DNA of 64,000 bases from Bacillus atrophaeus (GCF_001584335.1 NZ_LSBB01000020.1:434001-498000), one strand, 5' to 3'. Counted from the first letter of the stretch, positions 35,876 through 47,549 are shown. Numbers and translations: made by a program. Notes: a model not told the origin generated them from the letters alone.

Positions 35876-36898
35876 TTATTTCAAGTATGCATTTTTTCTG
35901 TTCCCTTTCGCCAACTGAAGCAAGTTGGTCATCCTCAGCTCTATAAATGGCTGAGCAACTGTTTTGACAAAGTTGCTGGATAATATGGACGTGAGAGCAG
36001 CCGTTAAAATAAGCAGCATCACCAGGTTCTGGTAATTGGTCAATCCATCCTCCAGCCCTATTTGCCTCAGCGTTTTAATGATAAACCCGTGAAGCAGATA
36101 TACATAAAATGTTCTGGTGCCCCATTTTGTGAAAAAGTAACGTTTTTGAGGGACGAGAGCCAGAAAGCTGAAAGTCGCTGCGAAAGAGAGAACATACCAT
36201 CCTATACGGGTCAAACCGCTGATCAAGGTCACATCACCGAAAGATGAATATGGCTTGGAGCCAAACAGCCACGAATAATCAAAATCAACGCCCCAGCAAA
36301 TAACGAAAACCGAGGCGAGCACACCGGCTGCAATTTGTTTCCCTCTGGCAGACCGCAGCAAATCAAAATGCTCTTTATTTAAATAAAATCCTACAAGGAA
36401 CATCGGTAAAAATACAAACGTTCTGGACAGGCTCAGCGTGCTGCTGATGAAATCGATATAACCAATAAGGACCGCCGCTCCGCAACTGACAAAAAGCGCC
36501 CAATGCTTTGGAAGCTTTGAAAAAGGATACAGCAGCAGGTTCCAAAAGAACAAACTCACCAAAAACCAAAGTGACCATTGCGGGTCAATTGGATTGACGT
36601 TCGTCATGCTTTCATCTTGAACCACATAATAAAAAACAGAGTAGATGCTTTGGAAAATCAAATACGGAATAATCAGCTTAACAGCCAGCTTTTTCACATA
36701 ACCTGACCGTTTAAAGCCTTTGGCGAAAAAGCCAGATACAAGAATAAAGGCGGGCATGTGAAAGGTGTAAATGAACTTGTAGAGGTACAGCATAAACTCG
36801 TTATCATTAATAAAAGAACGGAGAATATGGCCAAAAACAACAAGGAATATCAGCAAGAATTTTGCATTATCAAAATAACTGTCACGCGATTTGTTCAT
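35876..36898 (-). CDS. ykrP: Acyltransferase-3 family membrane protein
   Basis: 340 residues with about ten membrane helices. The N-terminal [22 protein letters not shown] carries the Asp and catalytic-type His of the acyltransferase-3 (PF01757) family, and the [15 protein letters not shown] segment follows. Such proteins add acyl groups to extracellular sugars or polymers. Substrate unknown. The start at 36898 is preceded by GAGAAGGTG. It converges on the small genes to its left and is divergent from kinE. Position matches B. subtilis YkrP. Confidence 0.85.
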   Translation of the reverse strand: MNKSRDSYFDNAKFLLIFLVVFGHILRSFINDNEFMLYLYKFIYTFHMPAFILVSGFFAKGFKRSGYVKKLAVKLIIPYLIFQSIYSVFYYVVQDESMTNVNPIDPQWSLWFLVSLFFWNLLLYPFSKLPKHWALFVSCGAAVLIGYIDFISSTLSLSRTFVFLPMFLVGFYLNKEHFDLLRSARGKQIAAGVLASVFVICWGVDFDYSWLFGSKPYSSFGDVTLISGLTRIGWYVLSFAATFSFLALVPQKRYFFTKWGTRTFYVYLLHGFIIKTLRQIGLEDGLTNYQNLVMLLILTAALTSILSSNFVKTVAQPFIELRMTNLLQLAKGNRKNAYLK

Positions 36899-37152
36899 AG
36901 CATCACCTTCTCTTCAAATCATTCACTAAAAGATTATTCCCTGTTGGTATTCATTTTAAAATAAAACCTCAAAAATGATCTCGGAAATCGGGTGATTGTT
37001 AGAACGATGTAAAACGGAAGTAAGGATCGTTTAAAATGTCTTCGGAATGTAATCCCGCTGAAATTTTCTGAAATTTATAGGGCAAATGAAGGAAGATGGG
37101 ACATCTTGTAGAAATATTGGAGGATAGGTTTTGAAGAAGGAGTGTACAATGA

Positions 37153-39372
37153 ATGGCTGAAACTCTTGATTTGGAAACAAGTTTACAGCTTCAAAATCAG
37201 CTGAAGCAGCTTCAGGAAGAAAATGACCGTCTGAAAAAGGAATTGAATCAGCATCAAGTGATTGTAAATAACACGCTGGATGCTATTTTTATATGTAATA
37301 AAGAAATGAAAATTGTTCAGGCAAATGAAGCGGCGGCCAGGATGCTGCAAGTCAAACCGGAAGAGTTAAAAGCACGCTCGGTGCTAGACTTTTTGTTCGC
37401 CATTCCAGAAGAAGAGCTTGTCATTGCGATTAAGAAATTTTTTAATAAAGGATTTTTGTGGAAAGAGGTCCCGATCAGGCTGGACAGCGGAGCGACAAAG
37501 TATATCGAATTTCTTGCGAAAATGGAAAGTGGAGAAGATACCTTTTTTGTAGTTATGCGGGACATCTCATCTAAAAAGATTTTAGAGCGGGAATTTTCTA
37601 TGAATGAACAGTTATTTAAGGATTTGTTCGACAGAGCTGTTGACGGGATTGTGCTCTTTGACAGAGAAGGCTGTTTCATAGACGCGAATCTGTCATTTTG
37701 CAAGAGTTTCGAAATTGGCCAAAACGAGCTGTCTCATTTATCTTTCGGGGAATTTATAGATAAAACAAATAAAAAAGACTTTCAGAGCATATGGGAAACG
37801 ATCCACAGGAAAGGAAAAGCGAAAGGAGAGCTTCCAGTCAGACTCCGTTCAGGCGGCCAAAAGCTGTTTGAATTCACAATTACCTCTAATATCATCAACG
37901 GCTTTTACATGTCAATTATGAGAGACATTACCGAGAAACGCTCCATGGAAATACAACTGTTTAAAAGCGAAGAGCGGTTCAGAGAAATTTTCGAAAATGC
38001 GATGGACGCTATTCTCATTTGGTCGGACGACGGAAGAATTGTGAAAGCGAACCAATCGGCGTGCAAAATTTTTGAACTGCCGATGAATCAGCTTGTTCAA
38101 AGAAACCTGTGTGACTTTCTCGTTGTTTCGAATCAAAAATACCGTTGCACGAAAAAGAAATATGAAAAATTCGGGGAGATTAGAGATGAGCTGCTCTTTC
38201 AAATGGGGAACGGGCAGTTTAAAGAGCTGGAGTTCACTTCAAAACGAACGATATTGGAAGGCCAGCATTTAACGATTTTTAGAAATGTAAGCGATCGGAA
38301 AAGGATGGAGAAAGAACTTAGAGAAAGCGAATTGAAATTCAGAAAAGTCTTTAATGGCTCGATGGACGGAAACGTGTTATTTGATAACAAATATCGCATT
38401 ATTGATGCCAATCCGTTAGCGAGCGATATTTTAGGCCTGTCCCATGAAGAGATCAAAAAGCACAGTCTGCTGGATATCATTTCTGCCTACGATATTGAAA
38501 ATCTGACTTCTTCAGCCAGGCAGATTAACCTTGAAGAAATGGATAATGAAATTCCCTTTTTGTTAAGCGGCAAGGAAAATCGGAAATTGGAATTCTCTTT
38601 TAAACGCCATATTATTCAAAATATGAATCTTGCTATTTTTAAAGATGTCACCGAGCGTAAGGAGCTTGAAGAACGGCTCCGAAAATCTGACACTTTGCAT
38701 GTAGTGGGAGAGCTTGCCGCCGGTATCGCCCATGAAATCAGAAATCCGATGACCGCACTCAAAGGCTTTATCCAGCTTCTGCAGGGGAGTGTTGAAGGTG
38801 ATTATGCCCTTTACTTTAATGTCATCACTTCGGAATTAAAGCGGATTGAATCCATCATCACAGAATTTCTAATATTAGCAAAGCCGCAGGCGATCATGTA
38901 TGAAGAAAAAAATGTGACTGACATCATGCAGGATACAATGGACCTTCTCCACGCCCAAGCCAATCTCAGCAATGTTCAAATGCATCTGGATCTGATCGAA
39001 ACCATTCCTCCAATTTATTGTGAGCCCAATCAGCTGAAACAAGTATTTATCAATATTTTAAAAAACGCCATTGAAGTTATGCCTAAGGGAGGCAATGTAT
39101 ATGTGAAAATTCAGCCGTCCGGCCCGGATCATATTCTCATCTCCCTGCAAGATGAAGGCATCGGAATAACAGAGGATAAATTAAAACGGCTTGGAGAGCC
39201 TTTTTATACAACAAAAGAACGGGGCACTGGACTCGGACTTATGGTAAGCTATAAAATTATTGAAGAACACCAAGGAAAAATAACGGTAGAAAGTGAAGAG
39301 GACAAAGGAACCGTATTTCATTTAACGCTGCCGCTCCGCCAGCATAATGAGGAAAGAGGGAACGACGAATGA
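37153..39372 (+). CDS. kinE: Sporulation histidine kinase KinE
   Basis: Cytosolic kinase able to feed phosphate into the Spo0F/Spo0A phosphorelay. 739 residues: N-terminal coiled coil (1-35), four PAS domains (about 36-140, 150-260, 270-385, 392-505; repeated marks are VNNTLDAIF, DRAVDGIVLF, ENAMDAILIW, NGSMDGNVLF), phosphoacceptor His527 in GIAHEIRNPMT, and an ATPase domain with NAIEVM, DEGIGI and GTGLGLMV. No membrane segment. Length agrees with B. subtilis KinE (738). Its stop overlaps the ogt start, so the two are co-translated. Confidence 0.95.
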   Translation: MAETLDLETSLQLQNQLKQLQEENDRLKKELNQHQVIVNNTLDAIFICNKEMKIVQANEAAARMLQVKPEELKARSVLDFLFAIPEEELVIAIKKFFNKGFLWKEVPIRLDSGATKYIEFLAKMESGEDTFFVVMRDISSKKILEREFSMNEQLFKDLFDRAVDGIVLFDREGCFIDANLSFCKSFEIGQNELSHLSFGEFIDKTNKKDFQSIWETIHRKGKAKGELPVRLRSGGQKLFEFTITSNIINGFYMSIMRDITEKRSMEIQLFKSEERFREIFENAMDAILIWSDDGRIVKANQSACKIFELPMNQLVQRNLCDFLVVSNQKYRCTKKKYEKFGEIRDELLFQMGNGQFKELEFTSKRTILEGQHLTIFRNVSDRKRMEKELRESELKFRKVFNGSMDGNVLFDNKYRIIDANPLASDILGLSHEEIKKHSLLDIISAYDIENLTSSARQINLEEMDNEIPFLLSGKENRKLEFSFKRHIIQNMNLAIFKDVTERKELEERLRKSDTLHVVGELAAGIAHEIRNPMTALKGFIQLLQGSVEGDYALYFNVITSELKRIESIITEFLILAKPQAIMYEEKNVTDIMQDTMDLLHAQANLSNVQMHLDLIETIPPIYCEPNQLKQVFINILKNAIEVMPKGGNVYVKIQPSGPDHILISLQDEGIGITEDKLKRLGEPFYTTKERGTGLGLMVSYKIIEEHQGKITVESEEDKGTVFHLTLPLRQHNEERGNDE

Positions 39373-39866
39373 GCTGCTATGCGATAACAGAAACCCCTTT
39401 GGGGGAAGTTGCCATTGTGGAGGAAGAAAGCAAAATTACGCGTTTACTGCTCAGTGAAGAGGATTTTCTGAAATGGAAAGAAACGGCTCCCATGGCGGAA
39501 AAACAGGAGACACCTATTTTAAAAGAGGCAAAGCAGCAGTTGCGGGAGTATTTTGCCGGTGATAGAAAAACATTCTCACTGCCGCTGGCCCAAAAGGGAA
39601 CGTCTTTTCAGCAAAAAGTATGGCAGGCGCTCGACATGATTCCGTACGGCGAGTCCAGAAGCTATGCCGATATCGCGGCCGCAGTCGGCAGCCCTAAAGC
39701 TGTTCGCGCAGTCGGACAAGCCAACAAAAGAAACGCATTGCCGATATTTGTGCCGTGCCATAGAGTGATTGGAAAAAATAGGGCGTTAACCGGCTATGCG
39801 GGCAGCAGAATAAATGTAAAGGCAGTATTGCTTCGCATAGAGCAAATCCCCTATAAAGAAAAATAA
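39369..39866 (+). CDS. ogt: O6-methylguanine-DNA methyltransferase
   Basis: Suicide DNA repair protein that moves the alkyl group from O6-alkylguanine to its own cysteine. 165 residues, the B. subtilis Ogt length: helix-turn-helix segment SYADIAAAVGSPKAVRAVGQA with the arginine finger, active site Cys130 in VPCHRVIG, then the GYAGG-like GYAGSRINVKAVLL. Start ATG at 39369 overlaps the kinE stop (ATGA). No terminator is obvious before the small ORF that follows 91 bases later. Confidence 0.95.
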   Translation: MSCYAITETPLGEVAIVEEESKITRLLLSEEDFLKWKETAPMAEKQETPILKEAKQQLREYFAGDRKTFSLPLAQKGTSFQQKVWQALDMIPYGESRSYADIAAAVGSPKAVRAVGQANKRNALPIFVPCHRVIGKNRALTGYAGSRINVKAVLLRIEQIPYKEK

Positions 39867-39957
39867 AACATATGGCACGTTCCAATTTTTTCACTTGAGA
39901 CATATAATTTTACAAAGTTAAAAAAGTTGGTCTGGTGAAAAAGGAGGACAATGAGTA

Positions 39958-40077
39958 ATGAAGCTGAGCCGCCCAGATAAAATCGCCGGGTTTGCAGAGC
40001 TGTTTGTAAAATTGCATGTATTATCAAGCTCCCAAAAGAACGAAATCATAAAGCTGACAAAGCAAAAAAACCGCTGA
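39958..40077 (+). CDS. Small hypothetical protein, 39 residues
   Basis: MKLSRPDKIAGFAELFVKLHV... ending KLTKQKNR; basic, one amphipathic helix. GGAGG lies 10 bases before the ATG at 39958; another ATG at 39951 is too near the site and closes after nine codons. The stop region forms one arm of a terminator. Unrecognised, but the ribosome site makes it a credible small gene. Confidence 0.5.
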   Translation: MKLSRPDKIAGFAELFVKLHVLSSSQKNEIIKLTKQKNR

Positions 40078-40115
40078 CTCTGCGCGAATGTGAGCAAAGC
40101 CGTTGCGGTTTTTTA
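40064..40115. terminator. Shared terminator before mtnA
   Basis: AAAAAACCGC (40065-40074) pairs with GCGGTTTTTT (40105-40114), with an internal irregular stem; it serves both the small plus-strand ORF and mtnA. Confidence 0.65.
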
Positions 40116-41174
40116 GTTTACATGGGATTCTGCAAATAATTGTTCGATTTCTTCCGTATAAGAGCCCGTCAGGATTCCCTTTTCGGTAATAATGCCTGAG
40201 ATGAGGCTGTGGGGTGTAATATCAAAAGCCGGATTGAACACATGAACATCAGCCGGAGCGGTCCGAACGCCGGAGATCTGTCTCACTTCTTCAGGATCTC
40301 TTTCTTCAATCGGAATATCGTCGCCGCTTTCGACTTGCAAGTCAAACGTTGACAAAGGAGCCGCCACGAAAAACGGAATTTGAAAGGCTTGAGCTAAAAT
40401 CGCAAGGCCATATGTGCCGATTTTGTTCGCTGTGTCTCCATTTTTTGCGATTCGGTCTGCTCCGACGATGACGGCGGAAATATGTTTTTCTTTCATGGTG
40501 TGAGCCGCCATGCTGTCCGTGATCAGCGTGACATCAATGCCGCCCTGCATCAGCTCCCATGCAGTGAGCCGGGACCCTTGAAGGACCGGCCTTGTTTCAC
40601 AGGCGTAAATATGAAGCCCGAGATCCTTTTGTTTAGCCAGATAAAAAGGGGCAAGTGCCGTTCCATACCGGCTCGTCGCAATCGAACCGGCATTGCAGAT
40701 TGTCATAATCTGATCGCCTTTTTTAAAAAGCTGCAGCGCGTTTTGGCCGATCATCCGGCACGTTTCTTCATCTTCAACCTGAATTTGTATGGCTTCATGG
40801 ACAAGGTTTGTTTTTGCTTCGTTTACCGATGTTGCATACTGAATAGAGCGGCTGAGCCTTTCAAGCGCCCAAAACAGGTTAACGGCTGTCGGTCTTGAGC
40901 TGTTTAAATAATCCTTGATCGGAGCAAGCTTCTCGCGGAATTCAGAAACATCCGCCGCTTCTATATCTTTAGCAGCAAGAGCGAGTCCGAACGCAGCGGT
41001 AATTCCGATTGCCGGAGCGCCTCTCACCTTCAATGTGACAATAGCGTCAAAAACATCCTCTTTCGTTGTCAGTTCAAGATATTCAGTGACACCGGGAAGC
41101 TTTTGCTGGTTTAAAATATGAATATATGTCTCTTTCCATTCTACTGAACGGGGACCTGTAAATTGAGTGCTCAT
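40113..41174 (-). CDS. mtnA: Methylthioribose-1-phosphate isomerase
   Basis: Converts 5-methylthioribose-1-phosphate to methylthioribulose-1-phosphate in the methionine salvage pathway. 353 residues: IF2B-like fold with [29 protein letters not shown] (catalytic Cys) and [24 protein letters not shown] (catalytic Asp). Two adjacent ATGs exist (41177 and 41174); the second gives the known length. Only 3-6 bases separate it from mtnK upstream, so mtnKA is one operon under the SAM-I riboswitch at 42431. Confidence 0.96.
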   Translation of the reverse strand: MSTQFTGPRSVEWKETYIHILNQQKLPGVTEYLELTTKEDVFDAIVTLKVRGAPAIGITAAFGLALAAKDIEAADVSEFREKLAPIKDYLNSSRPTAVNLFWALERLSRSIQYATSVNEAKTNLVHEAIQIQVEDEETCRMIGQNALQLFKKGDQIMTICNAGSIATSRYGTALAPFYLAKQKDLGLHIYACETRPVLQGSRLTAWELMQGGIDVTLITDSMAAHTMKEKHISAVIVGADRIAKNGDTANKIGTYGLAILAQAFQIPFFVAAPLSTFDLQVESGDDIPIEERDPEEVRQISGVRTAPADVHVFNPAFDITPHSLISGIITEKGILTGSYTEEIEQLFAESHVN

Positions 41175-41180
41175 CATTCA

Positions 41181-42380
<1,200 letters not shown>

Positions 42381-42430
42381 TTACCCTCCAATATGAATAG
42401 CTGTTTATGTAATGCGGGGGGATGGCCAAT

Positions 42431-42643
42431 AAAAAAAGCCTCCTTCTCTGGAGAGAAGGAGGCTAACAGACACGTTTCGCCTCTCTTATCTCTCAGATAA
42501 ATCTGATGGAATTAGCACCGTGCCTTAATGAGACTAACGTCTCGGCGCAAAATCTGTGCGCCCCATTTCACAATGGCATTACGGTCGGTTGCTGTTGGGG
42601 TCAAAAGGCCAATCCCTCGCCCAACTCTCGATAAGAGAAAATA
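42431..42643 (-). promoter_or_regulatory. SAM-I (S-box) riboswitch with terminator, mtnKA leader
   Basis: The same S-box elements as in the metE leader (GAGGGA, GCAACC, AAGGCACGGTGCTAATTCC, GAGAGATAAGAG on the minus strand) and a terminator AAGCCTCCTTCTCT/AGAGAAGGAGGC at 42431-42464. About 163 bases of aptamer differ from the metE copy at fewer than a dozen positions. Confidence 0.95.
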
Positions 42644-42683
42644 TTCACTTGTCTTGCAATTCGGATTAATCAGTTGATGAAAA

Positions 42684-42712
42684 TGTTAACAGGTACTTCG
42701 TTTATTTGTCAA
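42684..42712 (-). promoter_or_regulatory. Sigma-A promoter of mtnKA
   Basis: Minus strand TTGACA (42707-42712), 17 bases, TTAACA (42684-42689). Confidence 0.7.
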
Positions 42713-42731
42713 CAACTTTTGTTGCGCATTA

Positions 42732-43511
42732 TTAATATAAATCTTTTCGAAGGTCTGCGAAAACGGGAATCAGTTTCCGTACGGCTTCACTTTCTTCTAA
42801 ATCAACCTCTGCCCGTACAGCACCTTCTTCCTTAGAGCCCTCTGCTAAAATACGGCCCCACGGATCAATAATCAGGCTGTGGCCGGCAAACTCATTGTCG
42901 GGGTTTGACCCGGTGCAGTTGCAGGCCGCGATAAAGCATTGGTTTTCAATCGCTCTGGCAATAAGAAGGCTTTTCCAATGGTCGAGGCGGGGCAGAGGCC
43001 ATTCCGCTGAAATAAACAACAGGTTCGCGCCCTTTGTCGTATGCTTTCTGATCCATTCTGGAAAACGGATATCGTAGCAAATCAGCCCCGAGCTTTTGAC
43101 GCCGTCAAGTTCAAAATAACCATCAGCCGAGCCGGCCGATAAATAAAGGTGTTCATCCATCAGCTGGAACAGATGGGCTTTGCTGTACTCTTTAACGATC
43201 TTTCCTTCTTTATCCGCAATGTACATCGTATTATAGATATGGCCGCCTTTTCTAACGGCGACAGAGCCGGCGACTAGGTGGACACCATGCGTTTTTGAGG
43301 TCTTTTTCAGCCAGCTTTGAGCAGCGAGTCCGTCATCATCCGCCAACAGGTCAAGATTTGTCAGATCGTAGCCGGTCGTCCACAATTCAGGAAGAACGAG
43401 AACATCGGCGTGTTTACTTTCTTTTTCGATTAAAGATTCAGCTTTTTTTATATTTTCTGAAGGATTACCGTATGCAATATCAAATTGAAGACAGGATATG
43501 GTCCATTTCAC
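42732..43511 (-). CDS. mtnU: Nitrilase-family omega-amidase MtnU
   Basis: Carbon-nitrogen hydrolase that probably deaminates the 2-oxo acid amide (alpha-ketoglutaramate type) left by the glutamine-dependent transaminase MtnE. The nitrilase catalytic triad is visible: Glu in LVLPELWTTGY, Lys in VKEYSKAHLF, Cys in GLICYDIRFPEW. Start taken as GTG at 43511 behind GGAGGTG, giving 259 residues as in B. subtilis YkrU; a longer reading to 43577 is not supported. Divergent from mtnE, its functional partner. Confidence 0.92.
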   Translation of the reverse strand: MKWTISCLQFDIAYGNPSENIKKAESLIEKESKHADVLVLPELWTTGYDLTNLDLLADDDGLAAQSWLKKTSKTHGVHLVAGSVAVRKGGHIYNTMYIADKEGKIVKEYSKAHLFQLMDEHLYLSAGSADGYFELDGVKSSGLICYDIRFPEWIRKHTTKGANLLFISAEWPLPRLDHWKSLLIARAIENQCFIAACNCTGSNPDNEFAGHSLIIDPWGRILAEGSKEEGAVRAEVDLEESEAVRKLIPVFADLRKDLY

Positions 43512-43608
43512 CTCTGCAGCACCTCCAAGTTTCCCTTTACTTTTTATATATAACCATATATGATGATGGACTATCATTTCAAGAAATTTTTTTAGAAGGT
43601 GAAAACAG

Positions 43609-44832
43609 ATGAAATTTGAACATTCTCACGTGTTAACACAGCTTCCCGTACAGTTTTTTGCTTCTTTAGTCAAAAAGGTGAACCAAAAACTGCAAGAAGG
43701 GCACGACGTCATCAATTTAGGGCAGGGAAATCCTGATCAGCCGACACCGGATCATATTGTCGAAGAAATGAAAAACGCGATCGCAGACCCAGAGAACCAC
43801 AAATACTCATCATTCCGCGGCTCCTATCATTTTAAAAAAGCAGCAGCGGCATTTTATCAAAGAGAATACGGAGTGAAAGCAGATCCGGAAAGTGAAATTG
43901 CCATTTTATTCGGCGGAAAAGCGGGGCTTGTCGAGCTTCCGCAATGTTTATTAAACCCAGGGGACACCATTTTAGTTCCCGATCCGGGCTATCCTGATTA
44001 TTGGTCGGGGGTTGCGCTTGCTAAAGCCGAAATGGAAATGATGCCGCTTATAGAGGAGAGGGGGTTCCTGCCTGATTACAGCCGCCTTTCATCTGACGTA
44101 AAGGAAAAAGCTAAGCTGATGTATTTGAATTATCCGAATAACCCGACAGGAGCCGTTGCTACTTCAGATTTCTTTGAAGAAACGGTCAGCTTTGCTAAAG
44201 AAAACGGCATCTGTGTCGTTCATGATTTCGCATACGGCGCAGTCGGCTTTGACGGGCACAAGCCATTAAGCTTTTTACAAATTGAAGGGGCAAAGGATAT
44301 TGGCATAGAAATCTATACATTGTCTAAAACGTATAATATGGCGGGCTGGCGCGTCGGATTTGCCGTCGGTAATGCATCTGTGATTGAAGCCATTAACCTT
44401 TATCAGGACCATATGTTTGTCAGTCTGTTCAAGGCGACACAGCAAGCGGCAGCGGCGGCTCTCTTATCAGACCAAACGTGTGTGGCTGAACAAAACGCCA
44501 TGTATGAGAGCAGACGGCAGGCGTGGATTACAGCCTGCCGGGAGATCGGATGGGATGTCACGGCTCCGGCGGGATCATTTTTCGCCTGGCTTCCGGTGCC
44601 AGACGGCTATACCTCCCAGGAATTCTCGGATTTGCTGCTTGAGAAAGCCAATGTTGCCGTTGCCTCTGGAAATGGATTTGGAGAATATGGAGAGGGCTAT
44701 ATCCGAGTCGGTTTATTAACGAGCGAGGAACGTCTTAAAGAAGCGGCCTCCCGTATCGGCAAACTGAATCTTTTCGATAAAAAAGCATTGACAACAGACT
44801 TTAATAATGGGATAATTCAAAATAATTTATAA
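43609..44832 (+). CDS. mtnE: Methionine-salvage aminotransferase MtnE
   Basis: PLP-dependent class I aminotransferase that converts 2-oxo-4-methylthiobutyrate to methionine, the last step of salvage. 407 residues: INLGQGNPDQPTPDHI near the N-terminus, substrate and cofactor motifs NYPNNPTGA, HDFAYG, and the PLP lysine in SKTYNMAGWRVGF. It is about nine residues longer than I recall for B. subtilis; the extra C-terminus (LTTDFNNGIIQNNL) coincides with the promoter for mtnW, TTGACA-N17-GATAAT. Ribosome site AGAAGGTG. Confidence 0.94.
   Translation: MKFEHSHVLTQLPVQFFASLVKKVNQKLQEGHDVINLGQGNPDQPTPDHIVEEMKNAIADPENHKYSSFRGSYHFKKAAAAFYQREYGVKADPESEIAILFGGKAGLVELPQCLLNPGDTILVPDPGYPDYWSGVALAKAEMEMMPLIEERGFLPDYSRLSSDVKEKAKLMYLNYPNNPTGAVATSDFFEETVSFAKENGICVVHDFAYGAVGFDGHKPLSFLQIEGAKDIGIEIYTLSKTYNMAGWRVGFAVGNASVIEAINLYQDHMFVSLFKATQQAAAAALLSDQTCVAEQNAMYESRRQAWITACREIGWDVTAPAGSFFAWLPVPDGYTSQEFSDLLLEKANVAVASGNGFGEYGEGYIRVGLLTSEERLKEAASRIGKLNLFDKKALTTDFNNGIIQNNL
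44788..44816 (+). promoter_or_regulatory. Sigma-A promoter of mtnWXBD, inside mtnE
   Basis: TTGACA (44788-44793), 17 bases, GATAAT (44811-44816), located within the last codons of mtnE and about 30 bases before the S-box. Confidence 0.65.
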
Positions 44833-44841
44833 AATCTATAT

Positions 44842-44994
44842 TCTTATCAAGAGCAGGCAGAGGGACAAGCCCGATGAAGCCCGGCAACCGACTTGTAAAG
44901 CACGGTGCTAATTCTTGCAGCTAGCGCTGAGAGATAAGATTCGGACATAAAACGAAGCCTCTTCAGACGCAATACGGTTTGAAGAGGCTTTTTA
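44842..44994 (+). promoter_or_regulatory. SAM-I (S-box) riboswitch with terminator, mtnW leader
   Basis: CTTATCAAGAGCAGGCAGAGGGA, GCCCGGCAACC, AAAGCACGGTGCTAATTC and GCTGAGAGATAAGAT are the S-box core; terminator AAGCCTCTTCA/TGAAGAGGCTTTTT follows at 44955-44993. It is more compact and clearly divergent from the other two S-boxes in this window. Confidence 0.95.
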
Positions 44995-45024
44995 TATGTG
45001 TTCTTTGAGGAAAGGAGTTCAAGC

Positions 45025-46242
45025 ATGAGTGAATTATTGGCAACATATCTCCTGACAAATCCGGGATCTGATTGTGAAAAAAGAGCAGAACAGATTGCGA
45101 CAGGGCTGACTGTAGGCTCATGGACGGATTTACCCCTGCTGAAGCAGGAACAGCTGCAAAAGCATAAGGGGCGGGTCGTAAGCGTTGAGGAGAAAGAAGG
45201 AGCTCTTGAATCGGAAAAACAAGCGGTTATTACAATTGCTTATCCGGAAATTAATTTTACATACGACATTCCGGCGGTGCTGACGACTGTGTTTGGCAAG
45301 CTGTCACTTGACGGCAAAATCAAATTAACCGATCTGGAATTTTCAGAAGGTTTTAAACAAAGGCTGCCAGGGCCGAAGTTTGGCGCATACGGGATCCGCA
45401 AGGCGCTGGGCGTGTTTGAAAGACCGCTGTTAATGAGCATTTTTAAAGGGGTCATAGGAAGAAATCTTGAAGATATTAAAGATCAGCTGAGACAGCAGGC
45501 ACTCGGCGGAGTGGACTTAATCAAGGATGACGAAATTTTCTTTGAAACAGATCTGGCGCCCTTTGAAACACGGATCACAGAGGGCAGGCAAGTGCTGCGT
45601 GAAACCTATGAACAAACAGGGCATAAAACGCTTTATGCGGTGAACCTGACGGGAAGAACGGCTGACCTTAAGGATAAAGCAAGGCGTGCAGCTGAGCTTG
45701 AAGCGGACGCGCTGTTATTTAACGTCTACGCTTACGGCTTGGATGTCATGCAGAGCCTTGCCGAAGATCCAGAAGTTTCTATTCCGATTATGGCCCATCC
45801 GGCAGTCAGCGGAGCGTTTACATCATCACCCTATTACGGATTTGCACACGCTCTCCTTCTGGGGAAACTAAACCGCTATTGCGGCGCGGATTTCAGTTTA
45901 TTCCCGTCTCCTTACGGGTCAGTTGCGCTTCCGAAAGAGGATGCTCTCGCTATTCATGATGAGTGCGTGAGAGAGGATTCTTTTCAGCAAACATTTGCCG
46001 TACCGTCAGCGGGCATTCACCCTGGTTTGGTTCCGCTCCTGATGAAGGATTTCGGCATTGATCATGTGATTAATGCGGGAGGAGGCATTCACGGCCATCC
46101 AAACGGCGCCCAAGGCGGAGGTAAAGCATTCAGAGCCATCATTGACGCCGTGCTTGAGGCGCAGTCGCCGGATGAAAAAGCGGAGCAGTGCAATGATTTG
46201 AAACTTGCTCTATATAAATGGGGAAAGGTTGATGCTGTATGA
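45025..46242 (+). CDS. mtnW: 2,3-Diketo-5-methylthiopentyl-1-phosphate enolase (RuBisCO-like)
   Basis: RuBisCO-like protein that enolises diketo-methylthiopentyl phosphate in methionine salvage. 405 residues: N-terminal domain then a TIM barrel with [10 protein letters not shown], where Lys167 corresponds to the carbamylated metal-binding lysine; loop 6 lacks the RuBisCO catalytic lysine, and the phosphate-binding [12 protein letters not shown] is present. The start at 45025 follows AAAGGAG; an upstream ATG at 44998 overlaps the terminator tail. First gene of mtnWXBD; stop overlaps mtnX by 4 bases. Confidence 0.96.
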   Translation: MSELLATYLLTNPGSDCEKRAEQIATGLTVGSWTDLPLLKQEQLQKHKGRVVSVEEKEGALESEKQAVITIAYPEINFTYDIPAVLTTVFGKLSLDGKIKLTDLEFSEGFKQRLPGPKFGAYGIRKALGVFERPLLMSIFKGVIGRNLEDIKDQLRQQALGGVDLIKDDEIFFETDLAPFETRITEGRQVLRETYEQTGHKTLYAVNLTGRTADLKDKARRAAELEADALLFNVYAYGLDVMQSLAEDPEVSIPIMAHPAVSGAFTSSPYYGFAHALLLGKLNRYCGADFSLFPSPYGSVALPKEDALAIHDECVREDSFQQTFAVPSAGIHPGLVPLLMKDFGIDHVINAGGGIHGHPNGAQGGGKAFRAIIDAVLEAQSPDEKAEQCNDLKLALYKWGKVDAV

Positions 46243-46943
46243 CCAAAAACCCGCTCATCATTTGTGATTTTGACGGGACGATCACAATGAACGACAACAT
46301 TGTCAGCATCATGAAAGAATTCGCCCCGCCGGAATGGACCGCCTTAAAAGACGGTGTCCTGTCAAAAGAAGTAACAATTGAAGAAGGAGTCGGGCAGATG
46401 TTCGGCCTTCTTCCGAGCAGTATGAAAGAAGAGATAACAAGATTTGTGTTACAAGATGCAAAGATTCGGGATGGCTTTCGTGAATTTGTATCATTTGTCA
46501 ACCAGCACGAGCTTCCGTTTTATGTCGTAAGCGGGGGAATGGACTTCTTTGTTTATCCTCTTCTTGACGGAATCGTAGACAGAGACCGTATTTATTGCAA
46601 TCATGCATCTTTTGAAAACGATCATATTCATATCAAATGGCCTCATTCCTGTGACAGCCTTTGTACAAATGGATGCGGTTGCTGTAAGCCTTCGGTTATC
46701 CGCCAGCTTTCTGAAAAAGCTGAGTTTGTCATTATGATTGGTGATTCAGTCACCGATGTGGAAGCTGCCAAATTGTCTGATATTTGCTTTGCGAGAGACT
46801 ACTTATTGAATGAATGCGTTCAATTAGGGTTACAGCACCTTCCTTACCAAAACTTTTACGAAGTGAAAAGCGGCATCGAAAACATCGGGGAGGTAAAAGC
46901 ATGGATACAAAACAACAGCGCTGGCGTGAACTTGCCGAAGTAA
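46239..46943 (+). CDS. mtnX: 2-Hydroxy-3-keto-5-methylthiopentenyl-1-phosphate phosphatase
   Basis: HAD-superfamily phosphatase acting after MtnW. 234 residues with the HAD motifs: [10 protein letters not shown] (nucleophile Asp), VVSGGMD, and [12 protein letters not shown]; a Cys-rich [10 protein letters not shown] segment near 155 may bind zinc. The start overlaps the mtnW stop (ATGA) and its end overlaps mtnB by 43 bases, so the operon is translationally coupled. Confidence 0.95.
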   Translation: MTKNPLIICDFDGTITMNDNIVSIMKEFAPPEWTALKDGVLSKEVTIEEGVGQMFGLLPSSMKEEITRFVLQDAKIRDGFREFVSFVNQHELPFYVVSGGMDFFVYPLLDGIVDRDRIYCNHASFENDHIHIKWPHSCDSLCTNGCGCCKPSVIRQLSEKAEFVIMIGDSVTDVEAAKLSDICFARDYLLNECVQLGLQHLPYQNFYEVKSGIENIGEVKAWIQNNSAGVNLPK

Positions 46944-47530
46944 AGCGTGAGCTGGCTGAAAGAGACTGGTTTCCGGCAACAAGCGGAAATCTGTCCATTA
47001 AGGTTTCTGATGTTCCCCTGACATTTCTCGTCACAGCGAGCGGCAAGGATAAACGGAAAGAAACGGACGAAGATTTTTTACTGGTTGACCAGAACGGAGA
47101 ACCTGCCGAAAGCGGACATTCCTTAAAACCGTCGGCGGAAACCCTTCTCCACACGTATTTATACCAAAAAACAGATGCGGGCTGCTGCCTGCATGTCCAC
47201 ACACTTGATAATAACGTAATTTCTGAGCTTTACGGCGATGACAAACACATTACGTTCAAAGGCCAAGAAATGATAAAAGCGCTTGGCTTGTGGGAAGAGA
47301 ATGCGGAGGTGACGGTGCCGATCATTGAAAACGCTGCGCACATTCCGACATTGGCAACGGATTTCGCAGCCCGCGTTTCCGGAGGTTCCGGAGCGGTTCT
47401 TATAAGAAACCATGGCATCACAGCTTGGGGAAAAACCGCTTTTGAAGCAAAAAGGGTGCTGGAAGCATATGAATTTTTGTTCAGCTGCCATTTAAAATTA
47501 AAAACACTCCGGGACCAGCTGGTGAGATAA
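46901..47530 (+). CDS. mtnB: Methylthioribulose-1-phosphate dehydratase
   Basis: Class II aldolase-fold zinc enzyme that dehydrates methylthioribulose-1-phosphate, the step between MtnA and MtnW. 209 residues from the ATG at 46901 (ribosome site GGGGAGG): [11 protein letters not shown] phosphate-binding region, zinc histidines in CCLHVHT and [10 protein letters not shown]. The longer frame upstream lies inside mtnX and lacks a site. Third gene of mtnWXBD. Confidence 0.95.
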   Translation: MDTKQQRWRELAEVKRELAERDWFPATSGNLSIKVSDVPLTFLVTASGKDKRKETDEDFLLVDQNGEPAESGHSLKPSAETLLHTYLYQKTDAGCCLHVHTLDNNVISELYGDDKHITFKGQEMIKALGLWEENAEVTVPIIENAAHIPTLATDFAARVSGGSGAVLIRNHGITAWGKTAFEAKRVLEAYEFLFSCHLKLKTLRDQLVR

Positions 47531-47549
47531 AAAAAGGAGGAAAAAAACA

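Noticed and set aside
43512-43577. N-terminal extension of MtnU up to 43577
   Set aside because: The GTG at 43511 has the ribosome site and gives the 259-residue family length; the extension is not nitrilase-like.
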